Shown in pieces: positions 36,441 through 45,328 of a DNA stretch of 64,000 nt. The position numbers were made by a program, and so were the translations under genes. The notes under the pieces were generated by a model. It was given only the letters and a program-made list of their open reading frames with translations, did not search any database and had not been told where the DNA came from. The first letter of the stretch is position 1. The number at the start of each line of letters is the position of its first letter. Source of the DNA: Streptomyces scopuliridis RB72 (lineage in GTDB: Bacteria; Actinomycetota; Actinomycetes; Streptomycetales; Streptomycetaceae); the NCBI RefSeq assembly GCF_000718095.1, contig NZ_JOEI01000001.1:248001-312000 (forward strand). Reading direction: 5' to 3'.

Positions 36441-36469
36441 AGTAAAGCGAGCAAGTTTCGTCATGTCAA
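36441..36469 (-). promoter_or_regulatory. promoter of the GH114 gene
   Basis: On the minus strand TTGACA (plus 36464-36469), a 17-base spacer, and TTTACT (plus 36441-36446): perfect -35, 4 of 6 at -10. It predicts an untranslated leader of about 145 bases to the ATG at 36288. Confidence 0.55.
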
Positions 36470-36479
36470 CAGATCGAAG

Positions 36480-36766
36480 CTGCGCATCTTGCGCATATGG
36501 ACAGCGAGTTCGGCGGCCGACGGGCCCGGATCTGCGGTCCGACCCGGCCCACGGTCCGGGCCGCCAGCCCGGCGATCAACAGCTCCAGTCCGTAGTGGAA
36601 CTCGGCGTCGTGATCGCTCGTGGCGAGGTACGGCGTGACGTCGGCGAGAAGCGGGGCGCCCGTGCTCGTGATGGCGTTGACGCGCTGCTGGATCCGGTCC
36701 GGATCCGTGGTGCCCAGGTGAGGGCGTAGCCCAGCTCGCGCATGAGCGTGCCGACGATGTGGCGAG
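36480..36766 (-). pseudogene. remnant of a TetR-family regulator C-terminus
   Basis: Frames reading ARHIVGTLMRELGYALTWAP then, after a small indel, RIQQRVNAITSTGAPLLADV and AEFHYGLELLIAGLAART match the TetR_C-type domain of actinobacterial regulators. The DNA-binding half is missing and at least one frameshift is present. It abuts a SnoaL remnant on the other strand. Confidence 0.55.
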
Positions 36767-36769
36767 CGG

Positions 36770-36846
36770 GAACAACTGGTCTGCGAGCGCGTCTACTTCG
36801 ACACCCTCACTCTGCTCCGGCAGCTGATCGGCGGCCTGAACATGTC
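36770..36846 (+). pseudogene. C-terminal remnant of a SnoaL-like gene
   Basis: The frame EQLVCERVYFDTLTLLRQLI followed by GGLN resembles the last helix and strand of SnoaL/ester-cyclase-like proteins. Nothing upstream of it in this frame belongs to the family. Confidence 0.45.
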
Positions 36847-36886
36847 CGTTGCGTGTGGCCGTTGTCATCTTCCTGGGCGGGCAGCG

Positions 36887-37273
36887 TCAGTCGCGTGTGT
36901 CGTAGCGGTGGCGGGCGGCCTCGATCTCCCCGAGGTACCGGCGGGTCCAGGCGCACATGCCGTTGACCGTGTCGCGCAGCGCCCGGCCCGCTTCGGTGAG
37001 GCGGTAGTCGACGCGCGGCGGCACGGTGGCGTACACCGTCCTGTCCACCACACCGTCACGTTCGAGCCCGCGCAGCGTCTGGGTGAGCATCTTGTGGCTG
37101 ATGCCGTCCACCGCGGTCCGCAGCTCGTTGAAGCGCAGAGTCCGGTCCTCCAGCGTGTTGATGACCAGAAGCGCCCACTTATTGGCCACACCGGCGTAGA
37201 TCTCTCGGGCCAGGGAGTCGGCGCGTGTCACATCGGCGTCCGCGGGCATGCGGCTGACCTGTTCGGTCACCAC
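36887..37273 (-). CDS. HxlR-family regulator
   Basis: 128 residues, a winged-helix repressor: NKWALLVINTLEDRTLRFNE then LRTAVDGISHKMLTQTLRGL and ERDGVVDRTVYATVPPRVDY are the HxlR helices and wing. GTG at 37273 (or 37270) follows GAGGGG. It is divergent from a VOC gene across 129 bases with a TACTC/GAGTA inverted repeat, so it most likely represses that gene and itself. HxlR proteins often sense aldehydes or quinones; there is no cysteine near the HTH here. Confidence 0.9.
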   Translation of the reverse strand: MVTEQVSRMPADADVTRADSLAREIYAGVANKWALLVINTLEDRTLRFNELRTAVDGISHKMLTQTLRGLERDGVVDRTVYATVPPRVDYRLTEAGRALRDTVNGMCAWTRRYLGEIEAARHRYDTRD

Positions 37274-37318
37274 GAGGTTCCCCTCTCACCGGAAAGTGCG
37301 TTCTTCCACGTCAGAGCA

Positions 37319-37341
37319 TACTCACCTACGGTTTCCGAGTA
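37319..37341. promoter_or_regulatory. inverted repeat between hxlR-type gene and VOC gene
   Basis: TACTC and GAGTA separated by 13 bases, in the divergent intergenic region; candidate HxlR operator. Confidence 0.4.
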
Positions 37342-37402
37342 ACCAGAAGAGACCGCTGGTACCCGGCACGCCCGCCGGGGCCGGCCCGGCAAGGAGCCAC
37401 TT

Positions 37403-37780
37403 GTGACCATCCTGAGGACATACGCCCGACTGTGGACCGACGACCTCGACCACGCGCTGCCGCTGCTCAAGGAGCTCACCGGCGCGGAGCCGCATCTGCG
37501 GATGGCGTTCCACGCCGTCGAGCTGGCCGCCATCGGCGACTTCCTCGTCATCGCGGGCCCGGCCGAGGAGCGCGCGGCATACGCGCACGCCTCCGCCACC
37601 GTGGTCGTCGAGGACCTCGATGCCGTCCAGGCGACCCTGGAGGCCGCCGGTGCCACCATCACCACCCCCATCACGAGCGGCCCGACGGGGCGGTTCCTCT
37701 ACGCCCGCCATGCCGACGGGGCCGAGATCGAGTACGTCGAGTGGACGCCGGAGCTGGTCCGGCAGCACGGCCGTAGCTGA
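37403..37780 (+). CDS. VOC-family protein
   Basis: 125 residues. A single glyoxalase-like module: ILRTYARLWTDDLDHALPLL, FLVIAGPAEERAAYAHASAT, VVVEDLDAVQATLEAAGATI, FLYARHADGAEIEYVEW with a terminal acidic metal-ligand position. GTG with AGGAG six bases upstream. Divergent from the HxlR regulator, its probable controller. It may bind or detoxify a small electrophile. Confidence 0.85.
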   Translation: MTILRTYARLWTDDLDHALPLLKELTGAEPHLRMAFHAVELAAIGDFLVIAGPAEERAAYAHASATVVVEDLDAVQATLEAAGATITTPITSGPTGRFLYARHADGAEIEYVEWTPELVRQHGRS

Positions 37781-37835
37781 AGATCGCGTGTCCGTGCGCA
37801 TCGCGTGACGCGGTGCGATTATGGGGGCGTAGGGG

Positions 37836-40322
37836 ATGGTGAGGCGGATGTCAGCGGCGCGCAGGCAGTCGAGCCCGAGTCCCGGTGCTCCGCCGCCCGC
37901 GCGTTCGGAGGTTCCTTTGGACGCACCCAATGACGCGACCGCGGTGGTGGACGCGGCGGGCAAGGTCGTCGCCTGGACCCGGGGGGCGGAGGAGGTCCTC
38001 GGCTACCCACCCGCGGAGGTGGTGGGCCGGTCCGCCGCCCCGCTGCTGGCCGACCCGGGCGACCGGGTGCGTGCGGTGGCGGTCGCCGAGCACTGTCGCG
38101 CGGGGGCCGGGTGGAGCGGGGTCATTCCGCTCAGGCACCGTGACGGCCGGCGTCTCGACATGAACCTGCGTGTCTCCACCTCGTTCCGCATCGGTGGCGA
38201 TGAGTGCTTTCTGATCTCGGCCTGGGCGCTCCGGACCCAATGGGCGATGGGCCAGTCCGTGCTGGACGGGTTCCTGACCCGGTCGCCCGTCGGCATGGCG
38301 GTCATGGATATGGACCTGCGCTACATCTGGCTCAACGACACCCTGGAACGTTTCGGCGGTGTGCCCCGTGAGCAGCGTCTGGGCCGCCGTCTGAGCGAGC
38401 TGCTGCCGGGCCTCCAGGCCGACATCCTCGAAGACCTGATGCGCAAGGTGCTGCAGAACGGCGTGCCGGTCACCGACTACGAGTACCTCGGCTGGAGCTG
38501 GGCGGATCCGCATCGCCAGCACGCCTACGCCACCTCGTTCTTTCCCCTCGTCGATGCCGATGGGGCCGTCACCGGCGTCTGCTACATCGTTCTCGATGTG
38601 ACCGACCGGTGGAACGCCCGCGAGCTGCTGGCCATGGTCAATGACGCGGGAGCCATGGTCGGCAGCACCCTGGACGTGACACGGACGGCCCAGGAGCTCG
38701 CGGATTTCGCCGTGCCCCGCTTCGCCGACTTCGTCACCGTCGATCTGCTGGAACCGATCCTCAGCAACGAGGGGCAGGGGACGTGGCTGACCGACGCGGG
38801 ACCAGCCGCTACGCAGGTGACGCTGCGCCGGGCGGCCATGAGTTCCGTACGGGAAGGGTGCCCGGAGGCTGTTGCCGGGATCGGTGACCCGGTGGACTCC
38901 ATCCCCCCGCCGCACGGCCCCGACCTCCTGGTCAGCGGTGAGCCGGTCCTCATACAGGCCCTCGATCCCACCAGTCCCCAGTGGGTGACACGGCAGCCCG
39001 CCAGGGCCACGTCCATCCGCGAGTACGGACTGCACTCGCTCATTTCCGTGCCGATGCGGGCGCGGGACACCGTGCTGGGTGTCACCACGTTCTTCCGCTC
39101 GCTGAACCCCGTGTCCTTCAAACCGGACGATGTCCTGCTGGCCCGGGAAGTCGTCGCGCGCGCGGCGGTGTGTGTGGACAACGCGCGCCGCTACACCCGT
39201 GAGCACAACGCGACCGTGACGCTTCAGCGCAGCCTGCTGCCGCACACCCTGGCCGGCGGGGCCGCCGTGGATGTGGCCTCCGTCTATCTGCCGGCGGGCG
39301 CGGGGGACGGTGTGGGCGGGGACTGGTTCGATGTGATCCCCCTGTCCGGCTCCCGCGTGGGACTGGTCGTCGGCGATGTGGTCGGGCATGGCCTCAGCGC
39401 CGCCGCGACCATGGGACGGCTGCGCACCGCCGTGCAGACACTCGCCGACATGGACGTGCCCCCGGACGAGCTGCTGGCCCACCTCGACGATCTGGTGCTC
39501 CGCCTCAGCGAGGAGGAACCGACCAACGAGGCGGCCGACACGTTCCGTACGACCGTGGTCGGTGCCACCTGTCTCTACGCCGTCTACGACCCGGTCACCC
39601 GGCGTTGCACGCTGGCGCGGGCCGGGCATCCGCCGCCCGTCGTCGTCACTCCGGACGGGGACGTCAGCTTCCTGGAGCTGCCTGCCGGACCGCCGCTGGG
39701 GCTGGGCGGGCTGCCCTTCGAGGCCTCCGAGATCGAGCTCGCCGAGGGCAGCCTGCTCGGTCTCTACACCGACGGTCTCATCGAGGCCGCCGACCGGGAC
39801 ATCGACCTCGGCATGTCGCGCCTCGCCCACGCCCTGGCCCAGCCCGGCCTCTCCCTCACGGCGCTGTGCTCCGCCGCGGTGGAGCGGCTGGCCGCCGTGG
39901 CGCAACCCGACGACGTGGCGCTGCTGCTGGCACGTACCCGTGCCCTGAGCGCCGAGCATGTCGTCTCCTGGAACGTCGCGTCCGAACCCGCCGCCGTCGC
40001 CGGCATCCGCAATCTGGCCACCCGCCAACTGGAGCAATGGGGCCTGGACGAGCTGGTCATGACGACCGAACTGATCGTCAGCGAGCTGGTCACCAACGCG
40101 GTCCGGTACGGCTCGGGGCCGATCCGGCTCCGGCTGCTGCGTCAGTCCCGGCTGATCGTCGAGGTCGCCGACGCCAGCAGCACCTCTCCCCGGCTGCGGC
40201 ACGCACGGACCACCGACGAAGGCGGCCGCGGGCTCTTCCTCGTCGCCCAGCTCGCCCACCGCTGGGGCACCCGGCACACACCCGACGGCAAGATCATCTG
40301 GGCGGAACAAGAACTGATGTGA
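37836..40322 (+). CDS. SpoIIE-type PP2C phosphatase with PAS, GAF and anti-sigma kinase domains
   Basis: 828 residues, no membrane segment. Order: PAS (about 30-130, VVDAAGKVVAWTRGAEEVLG), second PAS (about 145-260, GFLTRSPVGMAVMDMDLRYI), GAF (about 270-440), SpoIIE phosphatase (about 465-690; VYLPAGAGDGVGGDWFDVIP, GDVVGHGLSAAATMGRLRT, LYTDGLIEAADRDID with metal-binding Asp), HATPase_c (about 700-825; LIVSELVTNAVRYG, DEGGRGLFLVAQLAHRWG). It controls an anti-sigma/anti-anti-sigma switch in response to a cytoplasmic signal. ATG at 37851 is an alternative start. Streptomycetes carry dozens of such proteins; the partner is unknown. Confidence 0.92.
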   Translation: MVRRMSAARRQSSPSPGAPPPARSEVPLDAPNDATAVVDAAGKVVAWTRGAEEVLGYPPAEVVGRSAAPLLADPGDRVRAVAVAEHCRAGAGWSGVIPLRHRDGRRLDMNLRVSTSFRIGGDECFLISAWALRTQWAMGQSVLDGFLTRSPVGMAVMDMDLRYIWLNDTLERFGGVPREQRLGRRLSELLPGLQADILEDLMRKVLQNGVPVTDYEYLGWSWADPHRQHAYATSFFPLVDADGAVTGVCYIVLDVTDRWNARELLAMVNDAGAMVGSTLDVTRTAQELADFAVPRFADFVTVDLLEPILSNEGQGTWLTDAGPAATQVTLRRAAMSSVREGCPEAVAGIGDPVDSIPPPHGPDLLVSGEPVLIQALDPTSPQWVTRQPARATSIREYGLHSLISVPMRARDTVLGVTTFFRSLNPVSFKPDDVLLAREVVARAAVCVDNARRYTREHNATVTLQRSLLPHTLAGGAAVDVASVYLPAGAGDGVGGDWFDVIPLSGSRVGLVVGDVVGHGLSAAATMGRLRTAVQTLADMDVPPDELLAHLDDLVLRLSEEEPTNEAADTFRTTVVGATCLYAVYDPVTRRCTLARAGHPPPVVVTPDGDVSFLELPAGPPLGLGGLPFEASEIELAEGSLLGLYTDGLIEAADRDIDLGMSRLAHALAQPGLSLTALCSAAVERLAAVAQPDDVALLLARTRALSAEHVVSWNVASEPAAVAGIRNLATRQLEQWGLDELVMTTELIVSELVTNAVRYGSGPIRLRLLRQSRLIVEVADASSTSPRLRHARTTDEGGRGLFLVAQLAHRWGTRHTPDGKIIWAEQELM

Positions 40323-40340
40323 CCCCGCTCGCGCGAGGAC

Positions 40341-40398
40341 GGGGTGCCTTCTCGACCGTGCTACGGCGAAGACCGTGCCACGGTGAGGAAGGCACCCC
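40341..40398. terminator. bidirectional terminator hairpin
   Basis: GGGGTGCCTTCTC (40341-40353) and GAGGAAGGCACCCC (40385-40398) pair over 10 perfect plus 3 further bases, with internal pairing (GACCGTG/CACGGT-like) in the loop. It lies between the convergent SpoIIE and PstS-like stops. Confidence 0.75.
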
Positions 40399-40414
40399 AT
40401 CCGTCAGCGAGCGG

Positions 40415-41623
40415 TCAGGGAGCGGCGTTCAGCGCGTCGAGCCCGGCCTTCGCCTGACCGGAGCGCAGCGGCAGGAAGACCTGCTGCCCGCCGACCACGC
40501 TCTGGCCCCGCTTGCTCAGGATGAAGCGGATCAGCTCCTCCATGACCGGGTCGAGCTGCTTCCCCGGACGCTTGTTGACGTTGAAGTACGTGAGCCGGCT
40601 GAGCGGATACGCGGCCGACGCGACGTTCTCGTACGTCGGCGCGTAGGCCGGGTCACCGGCGTGATCGCTCAGCGAGATGACCTTCACCGGCTGGTCGACA
40701 TAGGCGAGGCCGGTGTAGCCGATGGCGTAGGGGTCCTCCTCGACATCCTTGGCGATATTGAAGACGGTCTTCTCCCAGCGCACCGCCGGGTCGGCCGGGG
40801 TGGAGCCGTCGGCCGCGCCGGGGCGCCACTCGCCCCGTTCGCCGTTGTGGTTCAGCACCCGCTGGCGTACGAACTCCTCGAATCCGTTCCAGGGCTGGAG
40901 ACCGACGATATGGATCGGCTTGTCGGCCCACTCCCCGGTCGCGCCCAGGTCTCCCCAGGTGGTGGCCGCCTCGCCGCCGCGGTTGCGGGTGGTGGAGAGG
41001 GCGGCGTCGAGCTGGTCGAGGGAGAGCTTGTCGATCGGATTGTCCTTGTTGACGATGAATCCGACGGAGTCGAGGAAGCCGAAGTGCCGGTAGCTGCCGC
41101 CGGAGATGGGGATGCTCAGCGGGTCGTAGCCGAAGGCGTCGTGGAAGCCGTCGATGTCGCTCGGCTTCAGCTCGCGGGAGACGAAGACACAGTCGAGATT
41201 GCCCTTGATCAGTTCCAGGGCGCCGAGGCTGCCCGCGTAGGGCGGGTTCACGGAGATATGGACCTGGGGGTACTGCTGCTGGAACTCCTTGATCCACTTC
41301 TTGGAGAGATCCGCGAGCACGTCGGAGGCCCCGCACCGGTAGTCGCCGCGCAGCGAGTTCTTCGGCTTGGGGCGGTACGTCCCGAGGGCGGGGTCGAGCG
41401 CGGGCTGGAGGAGTTCCGCGGCCGGCAGCGGGCGGCCGTTCGCCTTGTTGTACTCGTCCTGTTCCGGCGTCTGCGGGGTCACCTTCTTCTGCGGCGCGAC
41501 GGCCCATGTGGCCAGATTCTCCGCGGTGTGGTCACTGTTGTCCGCCATGCTGGTCAGGGTCCCGGCCGCCGCGAGCACGGCGGTCAGGGCCAGAGCGGTC
41601 AGGGCGCGAGCCGTACGTTTCAT
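40415..41623 (-). CDS. secreted PstS-like (phosphate-binding superfamily) protein
   Basis: 402 residues. Sec signal (ALTALALTAVLAAAG) without lipobox, so the protein is probably released or wall-held. The mature part has PstS-type features: NSLRGDYRCGASDVLADLSK, VNPPYAGSLGALELIKGNLD, CVFVSRELKPSDIDGF, FGFLDSVGFIVNKDNP. Transport genes pstCAB are absent and I see no PHO box. ATG at 41623 follows GGAGA. It may bind phosphate or another oxyanion, or have a structural role. Downstream of the two-component genes on the same strand but with a 217-base gap. Confidence 0.75.
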   Translation of the reverse strand: MKRTARALTALALTAVLAAAGTLTSMADNSDHTAENLATWAVAPQKKVTPQTPEQDEYNKANGRPLPAAELLQPALDPALGTYRPKPKNSLRGDYRCGASDVLADLSKKWIKEFQQQYPQVHISVNPPYAGSLGALELIKGNLDCVFVSRELKPSDIDGFHDAFGYDPLSIPISGGSYRHFGFLDSVGFIVNKDNPIDKLSLDQLDAALSTTRNRGGEAATTWGDLGATGEWADKPIHIVGLQPWNGFEEFVRQRVLNHNGERGEWRPGAADGSTPADPAVRWEKTVFNIAKDVEEDPYAIGYTGLAYVDQPVKVISLSDHAGDPAYAPTYENVASAAYPLSRLTYFNVNKRPGKQLDPVMEELIRFILSKRGQSVVGGQQVFLPLRSGQAKAGLDALNAAP

Positions 41624-41840
41624 CGAGGTCTCCCCGAAGTCGGGTCCGGATGGCCGCGACACGGCACAAGCCGGTCTTGGCCAGGCCCGCGTCCTTGGCC
41701 GCGGCGCCGACCGGAACGCTAGGACCGGGCCTCAACCGGAGCCAGAGCGCTGCGACTAACGCCCGTAGATCGCTCTTCTGCTCTTTCTGCTCACGCCCGC
41801 GCATGCCTGTGGCGGGCTGCCGGAAACGGGCCCGGTGGGG

Positions 41841-42533
41841 TCAGTTCGCGGCCGCCCACGCGTAGCGGTGCTCCGGGCGGCCCGTGTCGCCGTACTTCAG
41901 AGTGAGGCTGATATGCCCGGCGCGCTCCAGGTACTTGAGATAGCGCTGGGCCGTGGAGCGGCTGACGCCGGTGCGTTCCGCGACCTCATGGGCGGAGAGG
42001 GGGTGTTGGGCCTCGCCCAGGGTGCGGCGGATGAGGGCGACGGTCGCCACGGAGTGTCCCTTGGGGAGTTCGGAGCGAGGGGCGTCCGCGATCTTGAAGG
42101 CGCTGAAGATACGGTCCACCTGCTCCTGGCCGGCCTCGCCGCGTCCGCCGACACCGTCGAGGGTGCGGCGCATGGCGGCGTAGCCGTCGAGTCTCGCCCG
42201 CAGCCCGGCGAAGCTGAACGGCTTGACCAGATACTGGAGCGCGCCGTACCGCATCGCGGCCTGGACCGTGGCCACGTCACGGGCGGCCGTCACCATGATC
42301 ACATCGGCGTGGTGGCCGAGCTGCCGCATACGGCGCACCAGCGTCAGGCCCGTCTCGTCCGGCAGATAGTGATCGAGCAGGACGAGATCGACATGGGTGC
42401 GCTCCAGGGTGGCCAGGGCCTGGGCGGCGGTATGGGCACGGCCGATGACCCGGAAGCCGCGCACCTGCGCCACATACGCGGCGTTGATCTCGGCGATATG
42501 GAAGTCGTCGTCCACCACGAGGACATCGATCAT
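41841..42533 (-). CDS. response regulator, CitB/DcuR type
   Basis: 230 residues. Receiver domain with acidic pair Asp8-Asp9, phosphoacceptor Asp54 (LVLLDHYLPDETG) and Lys104 (YLVKPF). The C-terminal HTH (LSAHEVAERTGVSRSTAQRY, LKYLERAGHISLTLKYG) is the DcuR/CitB arrangement. The ATG overlaps the kinase TGA (ATGA). It probably activates the divergent ABC importer at 44513-47354 or the PstS-like gene downstream. Confidence 0.92.
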   Translation of the reverse strand: MIDVLVVDDDFHIAEINAAYVAQVRGFRVIGRAHTAAQALATLERTHVDLVLLDHYLPDETGLTLVRRMRQLGHHADVIMVTAARDVATVQAAMRYGALQYLVKPFSFAGLRARLDGYAAMRRTLDGVGGRGEAGQEQVDRIFSAFKIADAPRSELPKGHSVATVALIRRTLGEAQHPLSAHEVAERTGVSRSTAQRYLKYLERAGHISLTLKYGDTGRPEHRYAWAAAN

Positions 42534-44272
42534 CGTGACTCTCCTGCCGATGTGAGCTGACGCGCGGGGGCACCGTCCCCGGCGAGGTCGTCCGGGGCGA
42601 GCGCCTCGGGCAGTACGACGGTGAAGACCGCGCCGCCGCCCGCGCGCGCGGTCACCCGGGCCATGCCGCCGTACCGCTCGGAGAGCCGGCGTACGAGAGC
42701 GAGCCCGATGCCCCTGCGCCGGCGGAAGGCGACCGGCGCGGGATCGGACGGATCGGCCGAGGGCGGGGGAGGGGCGGGCCGCTTCGTGGACCAGCCCTCC
42801 GCGAAGACCCGCTCGCGCATCTCGGGCGGCACTCCGGGACCGGTGTCGGAGACCCGGATCACCGCTGTGGTCTTCTCGGCACGCAGCTCGACCTCTACGA
42901 AGGGCTCCACGGAGGGCTTGGCGGCCGGTCCGCCGAGCGCTTCGGCGGGGGGCTCCGTCAGCCTCCGTTCGGCGGCGGCGTCCAGCGCGTTGTCGATGAG
43001 ATTGCCGAGTACGGTCACCAGATCGCGCGGATCGACCACCCGGTGCGGCAGCAGCGTGGCAGGCGAGATACGCAGCGACACACCGCGCTCGGCGGCGATC
43101 GCCGTCTTGCCCACGAGCAGTGCGGAGACCAGTGGATCACGTACCCGCTCGGCGATCTGTTCCGCCGAGGCCCGGTGCGCGCTGGCGACCCCGGCGACGA
43201 ACTCCACCGCCCTTTCGTGGCGGCCGAGTTCGAGCAGTCCGAGCACGGTGTGCAGCCGGTTGGCATGCTCATGGTCCTGTGCCCGCAGCGCGTCGAGCAG
43301 CCCTTGGGTGCTGTCCAACTCGCGTCCGAGCAGCTCCAGTTCGGTACGGTCACGGAGTGTCACCACGGCCCCGCCGTCCCGCGTCGGCATCCGGTTGGCG
43401 ACCAGGACCCGGCTGCCGCTGACGGCCAGCAGATCCGTCCCGTCCACCCGTCCCGCCAGCACATCGGTCGTACGGCCCGGCGCGAGCACCTCGTCCAGGG
43501 CGCGGCCGGTGGCGTCCGCGTCGAGCCCGAGCAGCCGTACCGCCTCGTCGTTGGCGAGCCGGATCCTGCCGTCCCGGTCGAAGGCGACCACGCCCTCCCG
43601 TACCCCGTGCAGCATCGCCTCCCGCTCGTCCAGCAGCGCCGAGATATCGGCGAAGGCGACGCCGTGCGTGATCCGGCGCAGTCGGCGCGAGACCGCGACC
43701 GCGGCCAGCGCGCCCGCGCCCAGTGCCGCGCCCGCGCAGAGCAGCAGCCCGGGGATGGTGTCGATCAGCCGCTGGCGCACACTGTCGTACGCGATGCCGA
43801 CCGACACCGCGCCGATGATCCGCCCGTCGCTGTCGTACAGCGGCACCTTGGCGCGGGCCGAGCGGCCCAGGGTGCCGTTGTCGATCTGCCGGATCTCCCG
43901 GCCGGAGAGCGCGGCGCTCGGGTCGGTGGAGACATGCCTGCCGATCTCGCCGGAGGTGGTGTGCGACCAGCGCACGCCATGGGTGTCCATCACCACGACG
44001 TACAGCGCGCGGGTGGCCCGGCGGACCCGCTCCGCCTCGGTCTGCACCGGCCCGGCGGGGCTCGGGGAGGTGCTGATCAGCCCCTGGGCGATGTCCGGAT
44101 CGGCGGCGGTGGTCTGGGCGATGGCGAGGGCCCGGAGTGTGGCCGCGTCGTCCAGCTCGGATCCGAGCGGGGCGAGAAAGAGCCCGGTCGCGAGCACCAT
44201 CACCCCCGTGGTGATGACGAGTTGCACCACCAGAACCTGGGCAGCGACGCGTCTGGGCCAGCGCAACCGCAT
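42530..44272 (-). CDS. sensor histidine kinase, CitA/DcuS type
   Basis: 580 residues. Helix 1 (about 9-33), an extracytoplasmic PAS-like sensor (about 40-165; GVRWSHTTSGEIGRHV, LYDSDGRIIGAVSVGIAYDS), helix 2 (about 172-192), a cytoplasmic PAS, a phosphoacceptor segment EHANRLHTVLGLLELG, and an ATPase with GNLIDNALDAAAERR and SDTGPGVPPEMRERVF. CitA/DcuS kinases sense carboxylates outside the cell. A proline-rich insert lies just before GIGLALVRRLSERYGG. It pairs with the regulator encoded next and faces the ABC importer genes. Confidence 0.93.
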   Translation of the reverse strand: MRLRWPRRVAAQVLVVQLVITTGVMVLATGLFLAPLGSELDDAATLRALAIAQTTAADPDIAQGLISTSPSPAGPVQTEAERVRRATRALYVVVMDTHGVRWSHTTSGEIGRHVSTDPSAALSGREIRQIDNGTLGRSARAKVPLYDSDGRIIGAVSVGIAYDSVRQRLIDTIPGLLLCAGAALGAGALAAVAVSRRLRRITHGVAFADISALLDEREAMLHGVREGVVAFDRDGRIRLANDEAVRLLGLDADATGRALDEVLAPGRTTDVLAGRVDGTDLLAVSGSRVLVANRMPTRDGGAVVTLRDRTELELLGRELDSTQGLLDALRAQDHEHANRLHTVLGLLELGRHERAVEFVAGVASAHRASAEQIAERVRDPLVSALLVGKTAIAAERGVSLRISPATLLPHRVVDPRDLVTVLGNLIDNALDAAAERRLTEPPAEALGGPAAKPSVEPFVEVELRAEKTTAVIRVSDTGPGVPPEMRERVFAEGWSTKRPAPPPPSADPSDPAPVAFRRRRGIGLALVRRLSERYGGMARVTARAGGGAVFTVVLPEALAPDDLAGDGAPARQLTSAGESR

Positions 44273-44498
44273 CTCGTCCCCCTCCCTCTCCCGCGTTCTC
44301 CGGGCGGTCGGCCCGGCCCGGAACAGACAGGTCCGGTTTTAACTTCGTTGTGCACGCAACGTAGGCCCACAACGCGCGGCTGCCCACCCCCGTGCTCCGC
44401 TTTTGTGGTTTCGGCGTGAGCAGAACGAGCAAAACGCGGAATGCGCGCAGAAAGACGGGTTGCGCCCACAAGACTGCCGCCGCGGCCGGGGACGCTCC

Positions 44499-44504
44499 TA
44501 GCCT
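44499..44504 (+). promoter_or_regulatory. leaderless-type -10 for the ABC ATPase gene
   Basis: TAGCCT (TANNNT class) lies eight bases before the ATG at 44513, with no ribosome site in between. The 240-base divergent region (44273-44512) also holds CGTTG-TGCACG-CAACG (about 44348-44363), a possible response-regulator site. Confidence 0.35.
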
Positions 44505-44512
44505 CCCGGGCC

Positions 44513-45328
44513 ATGAGCAGCCATACGAGCCCCGCCATCGAACTGCGGGGAACGAGCAAGGCATTCCGGACCCCGTCGGGGGCGCTGCACACCGCCGTCA
44601 GGGATCTGGACCTGACGGTCGAACGCGGCGAGTTCGTCGCGGTGGTCGGCCCCACCGGATGCGGAAAATCGACGACGCTGACCCTCGTCAGCGGGTTGGA
44701 GGAGCCCACCGAGGGCGAGGTGCTGGTGGCCGGTGAGCCGGTACGCGGCATCGGCGACAAGATCGGATTCGTCTTCCAGCAGGACGCGGTCTTCCCCTGG
44801 CGCACCGTGCTGTCCAATGTGATGGCGGGCCCCCGCTTCCGCGGCGTGCCCAAGAGCGAGGCCAGGGAGCGGGCCCGGGAGTGGCTGGCCCGGGTCGGGC
44901 TCGCCTCCTTCGAGGACCGCTATCCGCATCAGCTCTCCGGCGGCCAGCGCAAGCGCGTCGCGCTCGCGGCGACCTTCGTCAACGATCCCGAACTCCTGCT
45001 CATGGACGAGCCGTTCTCGGCCCTCGATGTGCAGACCCGGGCACTGATGTCGGACGAGCTGCTGGAGCTGTGGGGAGGCACGGGCGCCTCGGTCGTCTTC
45101 GTCACCCACGACCTGGAGGAGTCGATCGCCCTCGCCGACAAGGTCGTGGTGATGACGGCCGGACCCGCGACCGTCAAGGAGGTCTTCGCCATCGACCTGC
45201 CGCGCCCCCGCAAGGTCGAGTCCGTACGGCTCGAACCGCGCTTCATCGAGATCTACCGGGAGATCTGGTCCTCGCTCGGCGAAGAGGTACGGATCACCCG
45301 CGAGCGGGGAGCGACCGATGCCGCCTGA
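44513..45328 (+). CDS. ABC importer ATPase, nitrate/sulfonate/taurine type
   Basis: 271 residues. Walker A GPTGCGKST near residue 51, Q-loop FVFQQDAVFPWRTVLSNVM, signature LSGGQRKRVALA, Walker B LLLMDEPFSALD, His switch FVTHDLEES. The FPWRTVL segment is typical of SsuB/TauB/NrtD proteins. Its end overlaps the permease gene by 11 bases. It energises uptake with the permease and lipoprotein downstream. No Shine-Dalgarno sequence is seen before the ATG. Confidence 0.93.
   Translation: MSSHTSPAIELRGTSKAFRTPSGALHTAVRDLDLTVERGEFVAVVGPTGCGKSTTLTLVSGLEEPTEGEVLVAGEPVRGIGDKIGFVFQQDAVFPWRTVLSNVMAGPRFRGVPKSEARERAREWLARVGLASFEDRYPHQLSGGQRKRVALAATFVNDPELLLMDEPFSALDVQTRALMSDELLELWGGTGASVVFVTHDLEESIALADKVVVMTAGPATVKEVFAIDLPRPRKVESVRLEPRFIEIYREIWSSLGEEVRITRERGATDAA

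Noticed and set aside
37851..40400. 849-residue minus-strand frame
   Set aside because: Antisense to the SpoIIE-type phosphatase gene, which has clear domains.
41624..41840. PHO box upstream of the PstS-like gene
   Set aside because: No direct repeats of the GTTCACC type are visible in the 217-base gap.
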